DNA from: an uncultured Flavobacterium sp.
GTDB lineage: Bacteria > Bacteroidota > Bacteroidia > Flavobacteriales > Flavobacteriaceae
Assembly (NCBI RefSeq): GCF_947632075.1
Contig: NZ_CANRNX010000008.1
Coordinates: 1 to 51,177 of the forward strand
Reading direction: 5' to 3'
DNA length: 51,177 nt
In this document: positions 46,542 through 51,177 of the stretch, piece by piece
How positions within the stretch are numbered: position 1 is the first letter of the stretch
How the letters are laid out: every line of letters starts with the position of its first letter
Position numbers and translations under genes: made by a program
Notes under the pieces: model-generated
Database searches by the model: none
Told to the model about the DNA's origin: nothing
What the model saw: the letters and a program-made list of their open reading frames with translations, nothing else

Positions 46542-47329
46542 ATTTCAATATCCATTTCGGCAAGCTGAATAGTTTCATTTTTACCATAAGTTATTTGAGC
46601 AGTGATTAAATATTTTCCGCTTTTTAATTTATTGTCTAATGCTAATTTTGAAGTTCTGTGATCTTTAGGTAAAGTATAAAAATCTTCTTCAATTAATTCT
46701 GTAGTTTTACCATTTTTGTAGTCAAAAATTGACCAAGAAATTTTACCTTCTGTCCAAATTTCACCAGTATTTTCATAATCAAGCTCTAAAAATTTATTAT
46801 CATCAAGATCTTTTTCAGCCCTGAAATTGTTAATAGAAATTTCACCTTCTGTATTTTCTTTAGCATGATAAACTTTTACTCCCATTCTAACAGTAACTTT
46901 TATAGAAGCTCCTTTTTCATCTACTGAATCACCAGGATTTAATTGTGTAAAGAATAACATACTTGTGTGCACTGGAGTATTATGATTAATATTGTCAGGA
47001 GAAGTTAAGATAACTTCGATATCTTTTGTAACATTGGGTTCAATTGTAAAAAATGTATTCGGAAGAATTTGAATCCAACTAGAGCAAGATTCTTCAAGAG
47101 TATTAAAATCTGTGATATTGTTTGTTCCAGAATTCGTATAGTTCCAATCACTTATAGATACACCAATTTCTAAAGTTTTATTCGTTGGGTTTGTAATACT
47201 TATTTTTTGTGTCTGAGGTAATTTATTATTCTCATAAAAATATAGTTTACCAGGAGAAACAGTTAATCCAGCTTGAGCTAAACAAGAAATAGTGAAAAAT
47301 AAAGAAAAGAAAGTAATTATTTTTTTCAT
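46538..47329 (-). CDS. PapD-like periplasmic pilus chaperone
   Basis: 263 residues with a signal peptide (MKKIITFFSLFFTISCLAQA). Two Ig-like domains: the first (about 21-140) begins LTVSPGKLYFYENN and has KISITNPTNKTLEIGVSISDW and TIEPNVTKDIEVIL, typical of PapD/Csu chaperones; then MLFFTQLN and KVTVRMGVKVYH, equivalent to the conserved strand before the second domain of chaperones. The C-terminal domain (about 145-263) is shorter and ends IQLAEMDIEI. In the family the chaperone holds pilins by donor-strand complementation and delivers them to the usher. Its start directly follows the stop of the 171-residue pilin (TAAATG). Confidence 0.75.
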   Translation of the reverse strand: MKKIITFFSLFFTISCLAQAGLTVSPGKLYFYENNKLPQTQKISITNPTNKTLEIGVSISDWNYTNSGTNNITDFNTLEESCSSWIQILPNTFFTIEPNVTKDIEVILTSPDNINHNTPVHTSMLFFTQLNPGDSVDEKGASIKVTVRMGVKVYHAKENTEGEISINNFRAEKDLDDNKFLELDYENTGEIWTEGKISWSIFDYKNGKTTELIEEDFYTLPKDHRTSKLALDNKLKSGKYLITAQITYGKNETIQLAEMDIEI

Positions 47330-47845
47330 TTAAAAAGGAATTAAAGTATAAAGAATTATTGTATCAAATGTTTTATTAATATGATTTAAAAAAACGTCGG
47401 TATTTTCTAATGGAATTCGATATTTCACATTTATATGATTTATAATGCTACCGTTGTTTTCATTAATTAAAACCTGTGTTTTATTTTTTAATATTATAGA
47501 GTTTGATTTTGAATTTAAATTAGCTAGTACTTGAATGTTTGTAACTGAAATATTTGTTTCCTCAGAATTATTTAAAAAATTTGTTTGTGTTGATCTAATT
47601 CCTATTTCAAAATTTTGAACACCAGTAACAATTAAATGTGAATTTAACCAAGGGGTTTCTGTACCGTTTTTAAACTTTTCAATTGAATTAATTTCTAAAC
47701 TTACTTTTGGATGTGAAATTTGAAGACCATATATATCTTTAAATTCTAATTTAATAAGAGACCTTGCTGAACCAATTCCGGGTTGAGCTGATAAATTAAA
47801 ATATAAAAAAAATATAGCTGAAAAAATGTAAAAATACCTTGACAT
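47330..47845 (-). CDS. Minor pilin-like subunit (second)
   Basis: 171 residues. Signal peptide MSRYFYIFSAIFFLYFNLSAQ. The mature part carries LEINSIEKFKNG (50-61), the motif shared by all pilins here, and ends in the alternating strand pattern IILYTLIPF. Size and signal fit a chaperone-usher minor pilin. Start codon immediately follows the stop of the previous subunit gene (TAGATG), so translation is coupled. Confidence 0.65.
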   Translation of the reverse strand: MSRYFYIFSAIFFLYFNLSAQPGIGSARSLIKLEFKDIYGLQISHPKVSLEINSIEKFKNGTETPWLNSHLIVTGVQNFEIGIRSTQTNFLNNSEETNISVTNIQVLANLNSKSNSIILKNKTQVLINENNGSIINHINVKYRIPLENTDVFLNHINKTFDTIILYTLIPF

Positions 47846-48361
47846 CTAAAGTGCAATAATCGTATATGTAATTGTTGTATTATAAGTACCTTTTTCTAAA
47901 TTTAAAAGATGATTTCCTCCTTCTAAATGATAATCAATATTAAAAGATCTGATTACATCACCTTTGGTCGAAGAAATTATTTTGTTGTTTTCTAATGATA
48001 AATTAATCGGAAATAAATTTATTTCATTAGTACTCTTTCCTTTAGTACCGTAGCCTGGAGTTAATTTTATGTGATCAATTTCAATTTTTGATTCTCCTTG
48101 AATTAAATGACCGTTCGCAACTACTCTTACTTCGTATTGACTATTACTCATAATTTCAAGATGATCTCTTTTATTACTAGATTTTCCATTTCTAAACTCC
48201 TCAATTGTGTTAATTGATATTTCTACATTTTGTTGTTGATTATTTATTCTAATAGATTGAATGTTATTTATATGAATTGAAAGTTTTGTAGTTGCAGACT
48301 CTTGTGAAAATGCAAAGATATTTATCAATGTTAAGGCAGTTAAAAAACAATATTTTTTCAT
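47846..48361 (-). CDS. Minor pilin-like subunit (first)
   Basis: 171 residues. Signal peptide MKKYCFLTALTLINIFAFSQ. Shared motif ISINTIEEFRNG at 48-59. GGNHLL at 148-153 is also in the first domain of the tip protein. The end GTYNTTITYTIIAL has the Gly-x-Tyr-x-x-T-I-x-Y-T pattern like the end of spore-coat-U/Csu pilins. Preceded by about 90 bases after the broken pilin copy, no promoter seen. Confidence 0.65.
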   Translation of the reverse strand: MKKYCFLTALTLINIFAFSQESATTKLSIHINNIQSIRINNQQQNVEISINTIEEFRNGKSSNKRDHLEIMSNSQYEVRVVANGHLIQGESKIEIDHIKLTPGYGTKGKSTNEINLFPINLSLENNKIISSTKGDVIRSFNIDYHLEGGNHLLNLEKGTYNTTITYTIIAL

Positions 48362-48453
48362 AAGTAGAGATACATTTAGAGTTTAGTAAATGTATCAAAT
48401 AAATTAAATAAAAAACATGATTTAATTCATGTTGAATATAATTTCACCTTGAT

Positions 48454-49001
48454 TTATTGTGAAATTAATGTATAAGTAATTTGTGTTGAAATTATTTCCT
48501 AAACTGATCTTAAAATGCTAGTGTGTTTCTGCTGGTATTAAATATACTAAGATATATTCATCTTTTTTTGTTGCATTTTGTGATTCAATAATACTATCAG
48601 AATTTGTTCTTAAATTATAGTTTATCTTTGTAATTGTATTGTTTTCTAGATCTATTTTATCAACTTTAACAGATTAGTTTAGAGTAGTTTCCGTTAAATG
48701 AGGTAGATGAAGCATTCGTTGTTATTGAGTATTTTCTAGATGAAAATACTGTCATCTCAATAACTTCTGATTTACTACCATTTTGGAATTTATCTTCGGA
48801 AGATAAAAGAATAATAGCATTGTATTTATTTAAACTTAAACTATAAAATTCACCTAATAATATATTTAATGTTGTGCTTTTAGGATCACTGTTTTTTGAT
48901 GTTAAAACAGTAATGATATTTTCCTGAGCTTTTCCTAGAACAGAGATCATGAAAAACATTACTAGCATAATTAGCGATTTATTATTCTTCTTCGTTTTCA
49001 T
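48454..49001 (-). pseudogene. Decayed copy of the major pilin gene
   Basis: Reads as a 111-residue protein to the stop at 48666: signal peptide, then LLGEFYSLSLN, ILLSSEDKFQNG and IEMTVFSSRKYS, closely like the intact pilin upstream. In a second frame the match continues (ESQNATKKDEYILVYLIPA against SSNATKNDIYKISYEIPA) and in a third frame to STQITYTLISQ against VTEITYTLMPL, ending at 48454. Total length (548) nearly equals the intact gene (555). So at least two frameshifts, near 48666-48690 and 48490-48540, broke a full-length copy. The truncated product would lack the final strands and could not be assembled. Confidence 0.8.
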
Positions 49002-49011
49002 TTAAATGCTT

Positions 49012-49082
49012 AAAAAAAAACTGATGTTTTTACTGCATGTACGTATTAGTAAAACATACCTTTGAGACAGTAAAAACATCAG
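49012..49082 (-). terminator. Hairpin with T run after the major pilin gene (attenuator)
   Basis: Perfect 15-bp inverted repeat CTGATGTTTTTACTG (49021-49035) / CAGTAAAAACATCAG (49068-49082) with a 32-base loop. Read on the minus strand it is followed by nine T (49020-49012). A second hairpin GCTTTAATT-TTTG-AATTAAAGC (49102-49123) overlaps the pilin stop codon. It lies between the major pilin and the rest of the operon. Confidence 0.8.
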
Positions 49083-49116
49083 ATAAATTATTGTTTATAT
49101 AGCTTTAATTTTTGAA

Positions 49117-49671
49117 TTAAAGCGGCATTAAAGTGTAAGTAATTTCAGTTACTAGTGTTTTATTATATTCACCTAAAAACGCAGCTGTATTTCCTGCTGG
49201 AATTTCATATGATATTTTATAAATATCGTTTTTTGTTGCGTTAGATGAAGAAATAATTTTCTGTGCTGTAGTATTTAAATTTTTAAATTCTCTTGATATT
49301 ACATTACCTGCTAAACCTTCAGTCGCTTTTACCAAAACGTCAATGTTATTTGTGTTTACATCTGTAGTACCTCCATTTTGAATATTAAATTGTGCAGAAT
49401 TGACTTTAACGTCAACATCGTATTTTTTAGAAGAAAAGATAGTCATTTCAATTTCTTCAGATGTACTTCCATCTCTAAATTTATCTTCACTATCTAAACT
49501 AATAGTTGCGTTGTCATGACTTAAGGTTAAGCTATAAAATTCACCTACTTTTACTGAAAGTGTAGTATTTCCCTGAGGGTTTTCAGGTTCGTCTTGCGCA
49601 TTTGCATTTACGCTAAAAATTAATCCAAGTGCTAAAACTGTTAATGATTTGAAGATAGTTGTTGTTTTCAT
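49117..49671 (-). CDS. Major pilin-like protein
   Basis: 184 residues with a signal peptide (cleavage near 25, NANA-QDE). The mature part has the shared motif ISLDSEDKFRDG at 57-68, EIEMTIFSSKKYDVDVKV, and ends NKTLVTEITYTLMPL, an alternating beta strand with the penultimate hydrophobic residues expected of donor-strand-exchanged pilins. The N-terminal segment after the signal (NTTLSVKVGEFYSLTL) could be the donor strand. First gene of the operon, after a 640-base regulatory region, and followed by a strong hairpin: both suggest it is the most abundant subunit. Subunit role is inferred. Confidence 0.68.
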   Translation of the reverse strand: MKTTTIFKSLTVLALGLIFSVNANAQDEPENPQGNTTLSVKVGEFYSLTLSHDNATISLDSEDKFRDGSTSEEIEMTIFSSKKYDVDVKVNSAQFNIQNGGTTDVNTNNIDVLVKATEGLAGNVISREFKNLNTTAQKIISSSNATKNDIYKISYEIPAGNTAAFLGEYNKTLVTEITYTLMPL

Positions 49672-49891
49672 TTTTTTTTAATTATTAGGATTTTGTTTTT
49701 TTTTTTTATAATTTCGTCACTGTGCTTAAAATATATATAAATTAAAAGTGAACATATATTATATTATATAGTTTTTATAAATTTCAAAAATGTTCTTCAG
49801 TCAAACTTATATTCTATAGTTTCTTATAGAATAAGCATTAGACTTTTTTGATTTAAAACTTAAAGTACTATTTGTTTTTAATATTGTTTGA

Positions 49892-49921
49892 CAAATTTAG
49901 TTTGGTTTTTAAATACTTCAA
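49892..49921 (-). promoter_or_regulatory. Promoter of the pilus operon
   Basis: Minus strand TTG (49921-49919), 19 bases, TAAATTTG (49899-49892): a full match to both Bacteroidetes boxes at optimal spacing. Copy 1 of the 34-bp repeat directly abuts the -33 box. Confidence 0.65.
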
Positions 49922-49954
49922 TTATCAATTTTAAATAAAACTTGTCAAAAAAAA
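49921..49954 (-). repeat. 34-bp upstream repeat, copy 1
   Basis: Minus strand: T8, GACAAG, then TTGATAAT; contains TTGACA-N16-GATAAT. Abuts the -33 box of the pilus promoter. Confidence 0.7.
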
Positions 49955-50018
49955 CTAAATTAAAATTACTTTTGATTTGTTTATTTATGCAAATTTATTT
50001 TTTTTATAATTGTTATTG

Positions 50019-50052
50019 ATTATCAATATTTATAAAAAAAATGTCAAAAAAA
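50019..50052 (-). repeat. 34-bp upstream repeat, copy 2
   Basis: Minus strand: T7, GACATT, then TTGATAAT; contains TTGACA-N17-GATAAT. Offset 98 bp from copy 1. Confidence 0.7.
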
Positions 50053-50124
50053 GCAATAGTTATATTTATTTATTTATTGTTGTAATTATATTGTGCAAAA
50101 TTATCAATTGATTTTCTTTAATTA

Positions 50125-50158
50125 TTTATCAAAAATGATAAAAAACTTGTCAAAAAAA
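50125..50158 (-). repeat. 34-bp upstream repeat, copy 3
   Basis: Minus strand: T7, GACAAG, then TTGATAAA; contains TTGACA-N17-GATAAA. Offset 106 bp from copy 2. An internal partial inverted repeat (TTATCATTTTTGATAA) lies at its 3' part. Confidence 0.7.
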
Positions 50159-50312
50159 GAATATTTTTTTATTCTAATTATTTCTCCTTTAATTGTTTGT
50201 GTAGAAAATCTCTTACCTCTTGTTTTTGTTTCAAAAAGGGACTGCAAATATATGGCGACTTTTTGGTAGTTGTGTTGTAAAAAAAAGCTAATTTCTTGTA
50301 AAAAAAGAACAT

Positions 50313-51177
50313 TTAGTTTTTGGTAAGTTCTGATAAATATGAAAAACTTAAACTTTCTCTGTATTTTGAAGGAGAAATACCTGTAGCTGTTACAAAAAAG
50401 CGCGTAAAGTTACTGATGTCTTCAAAGTTTAATTGATAAGAAATTTCTTTTATCGACAAATTAGTATGTTTTAATAACGTTTTAGCTTCATTGATACATG
50501 CTATTGCAATAAATTTTTTAGTGGTAATTCCATATACCGATTTGCATATCTCATTCAATTTTGTTAAATCTAAATTTAATTGTTTTGCGTAAAATGATAC
50601 AGTTCTTTCTTCTTTAATGTTTTTTTTAATTAATTCATTAAATTTGTTAAGAATTGTAATTTGAGTTGGAAGTAATTTTTTTGTGTTAAAAGATTGAAAG
50701 TGATTCATATCCATAGAAAGGGTGAAAAGTAAGATTCTTTCAATTGTATTATGAGCTAGTAAAATATTAATCTCTGTAGTTTGTTCTACTTGAAGTTTGT
50801 TTAATAAATTTGTGTAGTTTTCAACTAACTTTTCATATTGTGGTTCTAATTTTAAATAGTTAATTGATTCTGTATTGTTGAAATAAGAACATTTACTTAG
50901 AAAAAAATGGTCTGTTTGATTTAAGCAATAAAAATTTTCGGTAAATTGTAGATAGTTTACTTCATAACTTTCGTCTGCAGTAAGCCTACACATTTCATTC
51001 TTGCCTAAAAAAACACAATCGCCAGTTTCTAAAACTTTGCTAATATGTGTAAGTGAAATTTTAACCGACCCTTTTTTAACCCATAAAATTTGATATACTT
51101 CATTGTATTGATAGATGTATTCATCTTTCTCTGTTAAATATGAAGCTTTTCCAGTTTTAAAACCTTTGGTTTTTAGT
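50313..51177 (-). CDS. AraC family transcriptional regulator, partial
   Basis: The gene runs off the right edge. The visible part is about 287 codons. It starts mid-domain with GKASYLTEKDEYIYQYNEVY and YQILWVKKGSVKISL...LETGDCVFLGKNEMC, a cupin-like AraC_N sensor. The C-terminal ~100 residues form the two helix-turn-helix AraC domain: FYAKQLNLDLTKLNEICKSVYGITTKKFIA and NLSIKEISYQLNFEDISNFTRFFVTATGISPSKYRE. It lies directly upstream of the pilus operon on the same strand and is the natural candidate for its control. An ATG at 50993 is internal, not the start. Confidence 0.9.
   Translation of the reverse strand, partial: LKTKGFKTGKASYLTEKDEYIYQYNEVYQILWVKKGSVKISLTHISKVLETGDCVFLGKNEMCRLTADESYEVNYLQFTENFYCLNQTDHFFLSKCSYFNNTESINYLKLEPQYEKLVENYTNLLNKLQVEQTTEINILLAHNTIERILLFTLSMDMNHFQSFNTKKLLPTQITILNKFNELIKKNIKEERTVSFYAKQLNLDLTKLNEICKSVYGITTKKFIAIACINEAKTLLKHTNLSIKEISYQLNFEDISNFTRFFVTATGISPSKYRESLSFSYLSELTKN

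Larger units (their letters stand above)
49672..50312. promoter_or_regulatory. Long AT-rich regulatory gap before the pilus operon
   Basis: 641 bases without a supported gene, extremely AT-rich, with long T and A runs near 49672-49710. It holds the promoter at 49892-49921, three 34-bp repeats between 49921 and 50158, and a degenerate fourth sequence (TTCTTTTTTTACAAG, minus strand, about 50294-50308) just after the araC stop. The predicted pilin mRNA leader is about 210 bases. No small ORF could be supported. Confidence 0.7.

Noticed and set aside
42776..49671. Type V (FimA/Mfa) pilus locus
   Set aside because: Subunits lack lipoboxes and the conserved Arg cleavage region, while a chaperone-like and a barrel protein are present, which type V pili do not use.
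50313..50993. AraC protein beginning at the ATG at 50993
   Set aside because: The frame stays open to the window edge and encodes the rest of the sensor domain, so that ATG is internal.
1..51177. CRISPR array, tRNA genes, prophage or intact insertion sequence
   Set aside because: Scanned for regular spaced repeats, cloverleaf-like T-loop sequences, transposases and integrases; none could be supported.

Overview
The window looks like a chromosome segment of a member of the Flavobacteriaceae (Bacteroidetes). The base composition is strongly AT-rich. Many genes are preceded by the Bacteroidetes -7 box TAnnTTTG. One protein ends in a gliding-motility/T9SS type B sorting domain (CHU_C). Menaquinone synthesis (MenD), a fused cytochrome c maturation protein (CcsBA), a split transketolase and the Gly-rich TonB type all fit that family. 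The genus cannot be fixed from this sequence. No tRNA, rRNA, CRISPR array, intact insertion sequence or prophage was seen.

Layout. 1-5.5 kb: start of a DEAD-box helicase, rdgB-recG antisense pair and a hybrid histidine kinase. 5.5-10.1 kb: acyl-CoA dehydrogenase, anmK, a Glu/Leu-type amino acid dehydrogenase and a TonB-like protein. 10.1-15.7 kb: a His/Lys-rich secreted protein, rmuC, a pseudouridine synthase-CDF transporter pair, and an MFS transporter translationally coupled to an orphan ABC ATPase. 15.8-19 kb: the two transketolase subunits, separated by an unknown secreted protein. 19.1-25.4 kb: DUF4197 lipoprotein, menD, glutathione peroxidase, ccsBA. 25.6-33.8 kb: aminotransferase, SMI1/KNR4 protein, DbpA-like helicase, GIN-domain protein, ZIP transporter, two methyltransferases and two small membrane proteins. 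33.9-42.7 kb: copper ATPase, a large T9SS-type surface protein whose start is out of frame at a 12-T run, gcvT, a META-domain lipoprotein, and a divergent ferredoxin / LuxC-like acyl-CoA reductase pair.

The most interesting region is 42.8-51.2 kb. Here an AraC-type regulator is followed on the same strand by a compact operon: a major pilin-like protein, a decayed copy of it, two minor pilin-like proteins, a PapD-like chaperone, a two-domain tip-like protein and a 907-residue outer-membrane barrel protein built like an usher. The layout parallels archaic chaperone-usher pili of the Csu type. That assignment is inference from order, sizes, shared motifs and C-terminal beta-strand patterns, because the sequences are far from the classical families. 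The operon has a hairpin plus T-run right after the major pilin gene, as expected for making more pilin than assembly machinery. Upstream lie three copies of a 34-bp element, the last of which abuts a good Bacteroidetes promoter.

Regulatory patterns recur elsewhere. Two divergent gene pairs share a 19-bp arrangement of back-to-back -7 boxes with a 3-bp spacer, and a third pair has its two boxes face to face. Most transcription units end in clear hairpin terminators, many of them serving both strands.
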